Part shown: one piece after another, positions 1-10,200 of the stretch | Position numbering within the stretch: position 1 is the stretch's first letter | Layout: each line of letters opens with the position of its first letter | Source of the DNA: Agrypnia vestita | Lineage: Eukaryota; Arthropoda; Insecta; Trichoptera; Phryganeidae | Direction of reading: 5' to 3' | Assembly (NCBI GenBank): GCA_016648135.1 | Contig: JADDOH010010906.1 | Span: forward strand, 23,871 to 87,870 | DNA length: 64,000 nucleotides | Made by a program: the position numbers and the translations under genes | The notes under the pieces: generated by a model | Told to the model about the DNA's origin: nothing | The model's input: only the letters and a program-made list of their open reading frames with translations | Database searches by the model: none

Positions 1-60
1 GGCGCTATCAACACTTATTATACCTTTATTATTATACATTATATACCTTTCTTACCATTC

Positions 61-300
61 TTTCCTCATTCATTGCTCAATATGCCCAAACCATCTGAGC
101 GACCATTTTTAATTCTATTAATTATGCTAAGATCAGCTTTACATTCGTTCCTAATATCTGCATTCTTTACTCTATCATAAATTGATTTTTCACACACACG
201 TCTGAGGGATATCATCTTCACTGCATTCAATCTACTTTCGTTCCTCTTCTGCTAGATCCAGGCTTCGCTTCCATACATCAGTGTTGATACCAGAATTCCA
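61..300 (-). pseudogene. RTE-type LINE reverse transcriptase, C-terminal fragment
   Basis: Read on the minus strand, this encodes the region just after the RT domain of RTE-like retrotransposons: LMYGSEAWI, a stop, QKRN, then SRLNAVKMISLRRVCEKSI and YDRVKNADIRNECKADLSII. A shift into another frame near position 90 gives the family signature WSLRWFGHIE. The family's usual wording (YGSEAW..N..R..A.EM..LR...G) matches closely. It is a dead, truncated copy: one in-frame stop, one frameshift, no catalytic RT core. The 5' side is replaced by AT-rich tandem repeats. Confidence 0.8.
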
Positions 301-310
301 TTATATAGAT

Positions 311-404
311 AGAAATACAGTAAATACATAAAACAGAAATACAGAAAATACATAAAACAAGGTATATGTGACATATAACATAAAATGTGACACATAACAT
401 AACA
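311..404. repeat. Two short tandem duplications
   Basis: A 24-bp unit (AGAAATACAGTAAATACATA plus AAAC) occurs twice at 311-358 with one difference. It is followed by a 19-bp unit starting GTGACAYATAACATAA, twice at about 368-404. No coding content. Confidence 0.75.
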
Positions 405-659
405 TTTAATAGGAAGAAGCATAAAGATAATAACACAACACGTAGACATACAACTCAGGAGCCAGATTAATTAAAATGTTCACAGAATTACACCTTAGAC
501 AGAGTTATTACAGTAATTCACTCCCTTCGGGAAAAAATTTAAAAAAAACATGGAAAAAATGAAAAATGATCCACAGAGGGATAATCATTATTAAAGATAA
601 ATTATAGAAGTCTCACAGACACGAAGCTATTTATTTGGGAAACATGTTTTTACCGGGAC

Positions 660-900
660 CTATCAAACATAATAATTTAGTTGTCTGTTCGTTTGTCAGC
701 GTCTGTCTGTCTATCTGTCCGCCGGAGACGGGGCTTGAACCCCGGGCCAGCATACCCGAATCGGCCGTTTAACGCATGTTTCTACCGCCGCCTCTCCGTG
801 GACCGACAAAAAGATTAAATTAATATATATCAGGGCTTAGCAAAGACGTGAACCATTTCATGTTCCGCTCAGCACAATCACCAGGGTTGAAAATAGTAAC
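660..900 (-). mobile_element. tRNA-derived SINE-like repeat, family N copy 1
   Basis: The same ~240-bp sequence recurs at 8008-8275. The minus strand of 724-797 looks like a degenerate tRNA: GGAGA at one end pairs with TCTCC at the other, and the T arm GGGGTTCAAGCCCC carries a B-box-like GGTTCAAGCC. The upstream plus-strand part is rich in TGTCTGTC. A non-autonomous SINE with a pol III-type head is the best explanation. A real tRNA is unlikely because no proper anticodon arm forms. Confidence 0.55.
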
Positions 901-1224
901 ATTATTAACAGGCATTTGTATAACTGCCAATATAAAAAAAAGTTCAAATATTTTCATGATAAAAGTCGTTTTTACTATGTCAAGTAAAAACTTATTCTTT
1001 AGGAACCGGCATGTAAAAATACTTCATTTTTTATGGTTACAGCTAGTTTAATTATTAAAAGCCATCGTGTTCGAAATAAAAATTCCAAATGTTATTTTAA
1101 TTACTTTTAAGACCTTGGTTGGTATAAAATGTGTTTGTTAATACGTGTAAGACTTGGAATAGAGCTGTCTGATTCGAATCGGCCTTTATCGGTCTTATTC
1201 TTGCATAATATTATTCGGTACTAA

Positions 1225-1892
1225 TTAATACGCAGACTATGATTACCCGGTGCTAATTAATACGCACTAGTGATGGGTCCGCTCTGTACTCACTACTACA
1301 ATGTAGTACTACACTACATTGAAGTGCACACTTCGCACACTTTGATGTGTAGTGCACACTACAAACTACAAACATCAAAGTTATTGAAAGTATAAACTTC
1401 AAATAGTACACTTCATTTCAAAGCGAACACTACAAAGTACATACACTTCAAAGTTATCGAAAGTATGAGAAACGTACTTTAAATAGTGCATTTTTTACGT
1501 GAAATTTTTGGAAAGTTGATGTAGCTAAACGAAGAAATTTCTGGAAACTGTAACAACCCCCCCCCAAGGTTTGAAAAATTTTGGGAGCTATGAATATTTT
1601 TTTTTTTTTTTTTTAGCTCGCCAAATTTTTATTTGGGAATAAAATACGTCACTTCAATTACTTCACTTTAATTACTTCACTTCATTTACTTCACTTCATT
1701 TCGTAGTACTACAATTACTTCACTTCAAGTAGTTTTTACTACAATTGTAGTGTACACTTTGTAGTCTTCAAATTGGTGAACGTGTGTGTGTTGTACACTT
1801 CATTTTGAAATGTAGTTTTTCCCTTCGCTGATACGCAGACTATGATTACCCGGTGCTAATTAATACGCACACTATGATTTGCTCGGAGCGTC
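1225..1892. repeat. 32-bp tandem repeat interrupted by a MITE
   Basis: A 32-bp unit beginning TTAATACGCAGACTATGATT and ending CCCGGTGCTAA is complete at 1225-1256. The next unit is broken after 11 bp by the insertion at 1268-1830 and resumes at 1831. A third, decayed unit starts at 1860. Confidence 0.8.
1268..1830. mobile_element. hAT-type MITE, 563 bp
   Basis: The left end TAGTGATGGG and right end CCCTTCGCTG (reverse complement CAGCGAAGGG) fit hAT terminal repeats. The flanks ATACGCAC (1260-1267) and ATACGCAG (1831-1838) are an 8-bp duplication with one mismatch, as expected for hAT. The interior is low-complexity, built of CACTACA / CACTTCA words in inverted orientation at the two sides, with a TTACTTCACTTCAT-like tandem at about 1656-1725. 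No transposase is present, so it is non-autonomous. Confidence 0.75.
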
Positions 1893-2135
1893 TTCCGCCG
1901 TATTGAAAATTTCTGCTTCGTTAAAATTTACGGCACTTCCGAGAATAGACGAACGCTTCCTTCGGAGGGAAGAAGCAGCTATGAATATAAGCAATAAAAT
2001 TAAAAATATTTGTGTATACTTTGCAAAAGCCTTAAAATTCACGACTCGCCATGTACCGCCGGCGCAGCTATCGGTCGCTACATCGCCGCTATCTGGGGTA
2101 TCATAAATTTCAAAAGGCGGAAAAAATATATTTCA
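1875..2135. promoter_or_regulatory. GC-richer repeat-free island (candidate cis-regulatory element)
   Basis: This stretch is clearly richer in G+C than its surroundings (e.g. CGCCGGCGCAGCTATCGGTC near 2058) and has no repeat copy elsewhere in the window. A 75-codon open frame crosses it but resembles no known protein. The regulatory role is inferred from composition only. Confidence 0.3.
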
Positions 2136-3612
2136 CATTTGCATTTTATTAAACAAACAAGAAGACATTAAATTCTGGGGATATTAAAAAATGAAAGAGA
2201 TATTATCATCTTTTCGTGGAATAAAATTGCTCGGGAAAACTGACAAATGTTTTGGAGGAATTTTCAATTGCGGTTAAGTGTTATGTCTTCTAGAGTAAGT
2301 AATCAAAAGTTTTTTTTTTATTTTAATATAAACACTCACAAAGAAAAGTCATTACACTAAGCGTTAAAATTATAAAAAAATTACAGTTCCTAGCGCAATC
2401 TAGAAGGTTTTTTCTTTGAGAATCAGAGCCGGATTAAGAATTGAGAACAAACATAAATGAAATAGTGTAGACCAATGATATAATAAACTGTAGATACGCT
2501 ACAAGCGTGAAATCTTGGCAACTCAAAAGTAAGGTAATTGCCTTACTTGCATTCGTTATGGAGCGGACTTTCTTTGTGATCGGGCGCGACGCCACGCCGA
2601 AAAAAAGTCCCGGGGAAAAAGGAACAGAGTATCGTACACTATTGTAAGAATGAGTATGTTATTTTAGTCACCGTGACTTAAAATTACCTATTTTTTTTGT
2701 CTACACGCAGAGCGTTTGTGAAATAAGTGTGCCGTGATTTGTTGTCTCTTTCGATGCAATATTTGCTATATATGAAAGTCGGCTGGTATGGAAATAACAT
2801 GTGTATATTTTAATACGTCAATGGTGTAGACGATTAAAATATATTAAAAAGAACTGGAGATTCTGAAAGACACAATATTAAATCAAAATAATTGCAATAA
2901 ATAATAATAGATATTTACATAAACAAGCGACGTCATCGCTTATTTATTTTGACGTTTGGCGAAACTACAGAAGCGAAATCAGTGAAACAGACAGCGGGCG
3001 ATTCGGCGAATATTGATGAGCAGCAATTAAAAGTCCCAGTTTACCTACCTACCTACCTACGAAATAAGTGAGTGAGCGAATCAGTGAGATGAAAATGACG
3101 TAAAAATGTTTCTCAGACACAAGTGAAAGATTCTCGAGTACCCATATAGTTTTTGTCTAGAGACTGTGTATAATTTTTTTTTTTAATTTTTTTAAATATT
3201 AAATTTTTTCAATTTAAACTACTGTACTTTGAACTCTAGAGGCACACCAAAACCAAAATATCACATTTTTTTGTATTCACTAGGGATTATCCATTGTGAT
3301 GAAATATTTAAACTATTAACATTTTGTTGCTGCATTCCATATTTTTAAAGTTAAATAAATCATTTATAAAGTAATAAGAAGTAAAATTTAATTTGATTGC
3401 TTAATTTAAAAAGTTTTTCAAAACAACATTGTCCCGCAAAACAAAGTTAAAATTACTTTATTTATAAAATGGTTTCACAAAAGGAATTTGAAAATTTTTA
3501 AAAAGAAATAATCTAGTATAATTGATTTTTTATTCCATTTTTAAAGCGGATTGTTAATCAATTAAAAAGAGACTACTCATATAAGGTCGAAAAATTTTTA
3601 TTAACTTACCAA
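2136..3612. other. AT-rich spacer
   Basis: No gene or repeat copy recognised. It includes a GC-richer patch at 2560-2640, a CRE-like GACGTCA at about 2930, a (TACC)n run at 3039-3060, and a T-rich tract near 3175. Confidence 0.5.
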
Positions 3613-3613
3613 A

Positions 3614-3675
3614 CTGCCGTGGCGAAATTGGAAAATTCTCCATCCCTGTTGGTTCGAATCCCGGTAGCAGTTAAA
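3614..3675 (+). other. tRNA-like fragment with A- and B-box motifs
   Basis: TGGCGAAATTGG (3620-3631) resembles a pol III A box and GGTTCGAATCC (3651-3661) a perfect B box. The flanks CTGCC and GGTAGCAG pair only partly. The boxes are about 19 bp apart, too close for a full tRNA with an anticodon arm. It is more likely a decayed tRNA or SINE head than a functional gene. Confidence 0.35.
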
Positions 3676-4884
3676 ATACAATATTTTCGTTAATTTAATT
3701 TATCTGTATGTCTTTTCTAATTGATTAATAAAAGTTGTTTAATAATTTACAGAACTCTGTTCTGAATTTGTAACTTCACAATTAGAATGTGTTTTCTGTA
3801 ATATATATGTGTTGTATCAAATGTTTCAATAATTAAAATGAAAAAAACTAATTTCTGGCTTCCTCTAACGGTAGATACGCAAAGGTATTTGTACGTTTTG
3901 TTTTTATCTCCTGGCAATAAATACGAATATTACATTGACTTCGTTTACGACAGTAAAAACGAAATAATTTTTCAAAAAAATAAAAACATTATTGCAGGTT
4001 TATTTGCTGCCATATTTAATTTTTTCTGAAAAAGCAATTACTCTTAAACTGATAGCAGTCACAAAATAAAACCGTATTGGTTAAATTAAATTTTATACTG
4101 TCAAAAAATACCTATCAATCCCAACATTTATATAAATTTATTGCAATCAGCTACACTTTTTTGGTTACTCATTGTAAATGAAATTAATACAAATTCATTT
4201 GTTTTAATCACAATATATTTTTTTTGGTCACACTAATCGGTTTCACAACCATCGTTCCCATTTCAGTGTAAACTACAAACTAAACATTACAAAGGTAAAA
4301 AGGAAACGATGGCATCGAAAACAGATGAGGTTAGCAAAAAAATAGTGGTTTAAACCAAGTGAATTAGTATTCATTTAATTATATTAAATATTCAGCACAA
4401 TATTGATGAAGTGTTTTTATGCGTGAGGTTTTGGCGCAGTGTTGTAGTTTAGAGACCATGCAAATGTATAAAGTACACAAATCGTGCTTTTTTCATTACA
4501 ATGACGCCGACGTTGTAATATTCATAACGTTAAAACAGAAAACACGTAAGCGTATAATTTTTATGCGAAGTGTCAAGGCAACGAACTGTCAAAAAAAATC
4601 AGATTCATGAAGCGACACTGTTATACAATTGCGACCAAGGCTCGATTGTTACGTTATATTCTTAAGAATAAAGCGGTATGTTTGAAACGTGCTGAACGAT
4701 ATGCATAATAAGTCCCTCGTCCGAGCACAAAAGCAATATTCTTAAATGAAGACTAGAAAAAAAATGTAATAAACTGTATGCAATACTAAAAAATAAAATG
4801 AAGAAAAAAAATAGCGAACAGGGCAATACGTGCAAAGCCCAGTCGAAACAGATAAAAATGGACCAAATCCAGCTATCACATTGA
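3676..4884. other. AT-rich spacer
   Basis: Nothing recognisable. Two 63-codon open frames at 3838-4029 and 4419-4610 have AT-driven composition and no family resemblance. Confidence 0.5.
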
Positions 4885-5290
4885 ATCTTCTTCTTCTTCA
4901 GCCTTCATCTCTCCACTGCTGGATGTAGGCCTCTTCTGTTCTCTTCCATCCTTCCTTGTTGTTTGCTAATTGCAGCCATTTCTTTCCCCCCACAGCGGTT
5001 ACGTCGTCAGCCCATCTCTTTTGAGGCCTTTCGACGCCTCTTTTATCTTCAGATCTCTGGGAGTCCATCTTGTAGCATCCTGCCTTGTAACATGCCCTGC
5101 CCATTGCCATTTTAGCTTCGCTACATGATCCATGATGTCGACTACTCTAGTTCTGCACCTAATTTCATCATATCTAATTTCTAATCTTTTAGGCTTACTC
5201 CGAGCATGGATCTCTCCATGGATCGTTGCGTGCATTTGAACTTTTCTACATTTTTCTTCGTAACAGCATTGAACACAACATTGAATAAGG
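4885..5290 (-). pseudogene. RTE-type LINE 3' end, frameshifted
   Basis: The minus strand encodes the C-terminal tail of RTE-like reverse transcriptases: RYDEIRCRTRVVDIMDHVAK, LKWQWAGHVTRQDATRWTPR, then after a frameshift near 5050 VERPQKRWADDV, KKWLQLANNKEGWK and EEAYIQQWRDEG. A tail of GAAGAAGAAG on the minus strand (4888-4900) is the short-repeat terminus typical of these elements. It lies directly 3' of another RTE fragment at 5300-5850. Confidence 0.85.
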
Positions 5291-5299
5291 TTACTTAAA

Positions 5300-5850
5300 T
5301 AATAAATCATCATCATAATCATCACTCTTGGCTCTACAACCCCTGGTGGGTCTTGGCCTCCTCAATAATCTTCCTCCACTCATCTCGGCTTAGTTCCAGC
5401 TCTCTCCAGTTCAGAAGCTCCAAGGCAGAAATGTCCCTGAGGATGTTGTCGCTCCATCTTAATTTTGGCCTTCCTAAACTCCTTCGCCCTATCGACCTTG
5501 AGTCAGCAGGGACTTTGGTGCTTGATTCTCGGTTATTCTCTTCACATGACCCAATCACCGAAGTCTTCCCAGTTTTATAAATTTTGTGACTTTTAGCTCC
5601 TTAAACAGAGTATAGAGCTCATCGTTGTAAGGTCTGCGCCAAAGTTCATTTTCTAGAACTGGTCCGAAGATATGCTTCAAAATTTTCCTTTCAAAAACGT
5701 CCAGTGCTCACTCATTCCTCTTAGTTAGTACCCATGTCTCAGCTGCGTACGTGAGCGTTTAGTACACTAATATCTAGGTGTTTCTGGACAGCAGTCTGGA
5801 TTTTATCTGCTTTTGTAGGCGGAAAAAACAGCTATATACGCTCACTATGC
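5300..5850 (-). pseudogene. RTE-type LINE reverse transcriptase C-terminus with repeat tail
   Basis: The minus strand reads LTYAAETWVLTKRNE, a stop, ALDVFERKILKHIFGPVLEN, ELWRRPYNDELYTLFKELKV, then GRPKLRWSDNILRDI and ELSRDEWRKIIEEAKTHQGL. This is the standard end of an RTE RT protein. It ends at a (ATG)n-like tail on the minus strand at 5300-5330. A related copy is at 29204-29490. It is truncated and carries stops. Confidence 0.88.
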
Positions 5851-5859
5851 GCTTCTGGA

Positions 5860-6539
5860 TCTCCTCTGTAGTATTAATGTTGTTTGTAATCAGGTAAATC
5901 TTGGACTTAATAGTAATAAATTTTCTTTATTTTTACTTCATATACTCTTTATATAATACTTTTATATAATATAATACCGACACCACAAAATATATAAGAA
6001 AAAAATATACGTAAAAAAATAACACAAAGAAAACTTATGTTTTAAAAAAATAACCTAGCATATTTTGTATTTTTAAAACAATTTTTTACTAATATGGAAA
6101 TTAAAAACAATGAGTAAATTTTTATAGCTGTAAATTGTATCACGCCTTATTTTAATTGATATGTGTTTTATATTTTTTAATAAATAGTTTTAATAATTTT
6201 TTAAAAATAAAGTTTCTATAATTTATTAATCAACAATTGTTATCATGCATTTGATTAACCGCTTTTTGAAAAAATATGAAAATATTATTCAAATGCGTAA
6301 TCAAAAATGTATATTAGTTATATTATTTAATTTTAAACCCGACACAAAGAGAACTGAACTTTAATTAACAATGTTTCTATGGCTGTAATATTTAAATTAC
6401 GTTTTCTGCTAAATGTGAAAAATGTGAATAACTACCTCAATTCCCTGAACGATTGAAATCATTGAATATTTTTTGATTATATTAATTATACTTTAAACAT
6501 GATTGAATTTCGCTTTATCAAACAGAGGGAAAATATAAA
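5860..6539. other. AT-rich spacer
   Basis: Very AT-rich, dominated by T/A runs; no gene or recurring repeat recognised. Confidence 0.5.
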
Positions 6540-7290
6540 TCGACTATTTGGATTGCTGTACGGTCATGCCCCGCCGAATATCACATAACCGAAAGGTAAT
6601 TTTATTACCTGTGGGAAAGAGAAATGGGCCGATCAAATAATTACGAACAATGAACTTCAACAACCCTCATCACCAGGGGTGGGCAAACATTGTTTTACCG
6701 GCAGACAAATCACGAATCGTTCACAGTCCCAAGTACGTTATACTTTTAGCACCACGCACGACAGTTTTATACTCCAGACCGAGAATTTACGACCCTTAAT
6801 AAAAATACAGCAGTGTATAAAAATTTAAACAACCCTTTCGTCCCCGTCATAAAAAGCTTTGCAGCGCCCGAATCGTAAATTCGGCGGATACATTTTTTTC
6901 TCCCGACGAAATAGTTTTGCAGAAATTACAGAGTATGCGGGGTGGTCACCCCCTTTCCGCAGCCTCCCGATGTCACATCGCATTTGCCACCCTTATCTCC
7001 GGAATAGGATCCGTGCTCCGTCGAAAGGTAGCGATATTTTGGCCAAGCCCAGGATTTCGCCGTCATAAAACACCGCTGAAACAGGCCCTCAAAGTTTTTC
7101 ATGTCTCGGGCCTGGAACAATATCAGATATTTTTGTCGAGCGATTCAATTACGATCTAGCCGCAGCAACACATCGGCCATTAAAGAATATGAATTGTTAC
7201 ACGCACAGTCCACACATTCTGACGTAGAGCACCTGATGGCATTGTGTGTAGTTTCAAATGGCCGTACACCCGTGATACATCAAGTGAAAT
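6540..7290. promoter_or_regulatory. Large GC-richer, repeat-free island (candidate conserved regulatory DNA)
   Basis: About 750 bp rich in G+C compared with its flanks and with no other copy in the window. It contains palindromic GGTAATTTTATTACC (6595-6609), two GTCATAAAA words (caudal/AbdB-like), ATTACGATC and GGCCATTAAAG. Overlapping 60-80-codon frames exist on both strands, but none is a known protein or clearly preferred. The regulatory role is an inference; a diverged exon cannot be excluded. Confidence 0.4.
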
Positions 7291-7317
7291 AATTATAATT
7301 AAAAAGTTTTTACAATT

Positions 7318-7599
7318 CTTCCTTTCTCATTTTCGGGTTTCGCGTTTTCCATGTGCGTTGAAATATCCATTCAACTTGTTTGAAAAAAACATTAAAAATT
7401 TGAAAAATCCAAAATTATACTATAATTATTAATTTTTTTAACGAAAATTTGATAGATCTTCTTAATCGTTGCCATGTGTCTGCTTGCAAAGTTTCAGCTC
7501 GATTGGATCACGGGAAAATGGTTAAAAATCGATCCAAAGTTTTTTCGACGGCAAGCCGGCAAGCAAGCAAGCAGACGCCACGAGTTAATATAAAGGGAG
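7318..7599 (+). mobile_element. TA-flanked MITE, family E copy 1 (internally deleted)
   Basis: It shares both ends with the 505-bp copies at 50229 and 60674: left CTTCCTTTCTCATTTTCGGG, right end AAAGGGAG followed by TA. It contains the family landmarks TTTCAGCTCGATTGGATCAC and the GCAAGCAAGCAAGCAGACG block. A central segment is missing. Confidence 0.7.
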
Positions 7600-8007
7600 T
7601 AATTAATGACCTTTACGTAACTGCGTGTCGCACTCTGATTATCGTAAATTGTCGTTCCAGCAAGTTACGGACAGATAGCGAAATTATCATATTTAAACAT
7701 TGTCATGGGATCGTGGCTGTGAGAGGCAAACGAAACACAAAAAATATTTAACTTTTTTTAATTGAATTAAGTCACTGGACACGAATTTAATCGAAGCACC
7801 TTTCACATTTTAAACAAGTTCTTTAATTCACACTTCTTGTTTCAATAATAATTTACATTAATTCATGTCACTAGAATCGTTGTTACATTTTTGTATATTG
7901 CTGTAGATCTGATCCGTTTCACACGTAAGTACCCACTCGCGTCGAATATCGTAAGTATACAGTCACACCGCCACGATGCCGCACCATTTTCTTTTATCTT
8001 CATAATC
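7600..8007. other. Unassigned AT-rich stretch
   Basis: No gene recognised. AAGTCACTGGACACGAATTT at about 7770 resembles words in LTR-like sequences at 13.3 and 17.0 kb, so a decayed LTR is possible. Confidence 0.3.
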
Positions 8008-8275
8008 GCTGTGATCAAACATAATAATTTCGTTGTCTGTCCGACTGTCTGTCTGCCTGTCCGTCGGTTATTTCGTTCGAATTCACGATTAAAAAACAAA
8101 TAAAATGGCCGGAGATAAGGCTTGAACACCGGGCCAGCAAAACTGAATCTGCCGCTCTACGCATGTTACTACAGCCACCTCTCCATGGACCGCTAAAAAG
8201 ATACTATAAATATATACTAGGGCTTAGCAGAGACGCGATGAGTTATTCTGCTCGCGTGCACGCCCGTCCTTACTT
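8008..8275 (-). mobile_element. tRNA-derived SINE-like repeat, family N copy 2
   Basis: Homologous to 660-900: the plus strand shows ATCAAACATAATAATTTCGT, a TGTCTGTC run, a GGAGATAAGGCTTGAACACC head and CACCTCTCCATGGACCGC, followed by AGGGCTTAGCA as in copy 1. The B-box equivalent on the minus strand is decayed. Confidence 0.55.
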
Positions 8276-8318
8276 TTATACAAAAACTTTTTGTTCCACG
8301 AATTTTCGACTAGTTTCT

Positions 8319-8604
8319 CTATATATAGTGTTTTATATTTAAGGTAAAGGTAAAGATAGTTGATTCTAGATTTATTTGGATTAGATTCATCAGGAATGGG
8401 CAAAATGAAGAAAATTTGTCAAGACGAGACAGAATATTACTAGGTCCATTAAGGTGAATATTGTTAAACACTCGGTCGGTTTGTGTGTATTGTGTGAGTT
8501 GAAAATATGCGTGATCGACATCTAAGAGAGAAATACACATATTTATATGACCGCTTTGGAGGTGCTTTATTAAAGGCTTTAGAGCTGCTTTATTAAATCT
8601 AATA
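8319..8604. other. Unassigned stretch
   Basis: A 111-codon open frame (8319-8654, minus) covers this and part of the following RTE 3' end. It has no recognisable motif and overlaps non-coding transposon sequence, so I do not call it a gene. Confidence 0.3.
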
Positions 8605-9130
8605 AATAACCAAATCAATTTTCCATACAGCCCTTTGATCAATTTAACTTTCACAAAAGATTTGGTAACACCTACTTTAGACCCCGACCTCTCTCACTCT
8701 CTCTCCCGCGTAGATTCCTGATTATTTTGTCTTCTAAATCTTGAGCTTTGTTCTCCATGTCAGCCCAATTTACTTGCAACCTCGCTTCGCAGCAGTCCTC
8801 TAACTGTTTCCACCAGCTCATCCCAGAATGGCCCCTTGATCTTCTGCCTTCTGGTCTTGCCTGGAATATCCGCTTTGGCAGTCTATCTGCCGGCATCTGC
8901 AAGATATGTCCCAGTCACCGTAACAGCGATTTTTCGATAAACGTCAATACGGGTTCTACTTCGAGTAATTATCTTATTTGAGTATTCAGGTATGCTCCGA
9001 CAACGAAATTTACTCTGTCAATAAGCCGGAGTACACGTGTAATTTTTATTTTCCATACACGCGCCTAAGTGATCTCATTTCTATTACATTAGGTCTGCTT
9101 TCGTTTCTTATCTGCTAACTCCAGGTAACA
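8605..9130 (-). pseudogene. RTE-type LINE 3' portion plus 3' UTR
   Basis: The minus strand encodes MRSLRRVYGK, several stops, then LQMPADRLPKRIFQARPEGR, RSRGHSGMSWWKQLED, VNWADMENKAQDLEDKIIRN, the usual C-terminal tail of RTE proteins. The 3' side (8605-8735) carries GGTAACACCTACTTTAGACC and a CTCTCACTCTCTC run that recur at 18650 and 25730, so this non-coding 3' module has spread with several elements. Confidence 0.8.
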
Positions 9131-9149
9131 AGTAAAGCTCCTGGAAATC

Positions 9150-9775
9150 AACGTAGAGAAAGATCTAAGCCTTAGAAATCAGATAAATAAAGCTATCAGC
9201 GCTGGTTTCTATGGTTTAAAACAGATCAAGTCTGTAAGAAAATGCCTTCCCCCAGACGCAGCAAAGTCACTGATTACGTCATCACGCGGCTGGACTATTG
9301 TAACTCAATTTATGCAGGACAGCTTAGGACTCAGCTCGATAGACTTCAGTCAGTGATGCTGCGGCGAGGCTTATATTCAAGGCATCAAAGTTCTCGCGGA
9401 TATCCTCAATGCTGAAGCAGCTACATTGGCTTCGCCTGCCAGAGCGGATACATTTCAAACTCTCTCTTATGGTGTAGGTACAAAAGTCTTAAAAGAAAAG
9501 CACCACAATATTTGATCGACCTCTGTATCCCAGACAATATCACTGGAAGACGGCTCACACTGCAGTCAGCTAAATCGGAGGCAGTCTGCAGGCTGGTAGT
9601 ACCAAGGAGACCTGGAGCCACCAAGTTTGCGGAACGTGCTTTCAGCTTTGCGGGCCCAGCTGTGTAGAATCAGCTGCCTCCAGTGCTTTGATCAATGGAG
9701 AACCAGAAACACTTCAAGAAGAGACTAAAAACTCATTTTTTTGGGAAGTCGCACCTGTAAAGCACCCTTGAAGCG
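9150..9775 (+). pseudogene. CR1/L2-type LINE reverse transcriptase C-terminus
   Basis: Translated pieces match the end of CR1/L2-clade RT proteins in order: SRLDYCNSIYAGQLRTQLDR, LHWLRLPERIHFKLSLMV, YKSLKRKAPQYLIDLCIPDN, ITGRRLTLQSAKSEAVCRLV, KFAERAFSFAGPAV (stop in place of W) NQLPPV, then KHFKKRLKTHFF. At least two frameshifts (near 9370 and 9475) and a stop kill it. The LDYCNS and NxLP motifs separate it from the RTE copies nearby. Confidence 0.85.
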
Positions 9776-9839
9776 TCTCTTACGCAAAAATGGCGTTACA
9801 TAAACCAATCTAAGTACTAGAATTCCATTGTGTATCGTT

Positions 9840-10200
9840 ATTTTGCCTCGGTTGACGGTTGACATGTGCATGCAATAATCACATTTCCTGCCAAACGGAG
9901 GTATGAGGCGTTACCTTGTTTTATCATGCACTTTGAAAGGTGAGATATTGCTTTTGGCACCCGCTGACGTGCATGCATTTCAGGTACTTTATATTCAAGT
10001 GCAAAGCATCGCGAACAAATAATGTCCTCATTTAGAACTTTGTCGTTCGCCCAGACATTCTCGGGAAAATATCTAAACCAGGGTTGGAAACATTCAAGAG
10101 TTACTGCCGATCAGACCTTCGCTTTGTAAGAAAAATTTCGAGTAACTGCTTCCTTGTCGCTGGTACCTATTAACGGTTTCAATTTGAAATTTATAATACC
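9840..10200. promoter_or_regulatory. Candidate regulatory island
   Basis: Balanced-composition, repeat-free sequence containing ACATGTGCATGCAATAATCA, TTTTATCATGCACTTTGAAA and GACGTGCATGCATTTCAGG. No coding signal. Function inferred only. Confidence 0.25.

Noticed and set aside
252..449. 65-codon minus-strand frame with Cys/Met/Phe-rich start
   Set aside because: Only its last ~16 residues are RTE-derived; the rest is translated AT-rich tandem repeat.
724..797. Possible functional tRNA gene
   Set aside because: Acceptor and T arm pair, but no anticodon arm forms, and a related degenerate copy at 8.1 kb shows it is a SINE head.
1225..1892. Direct repeats separated by unique sequence, considered as CRISPR
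   Set aside because: Only three units, one split by a transposon, and all context is eukaryotic.
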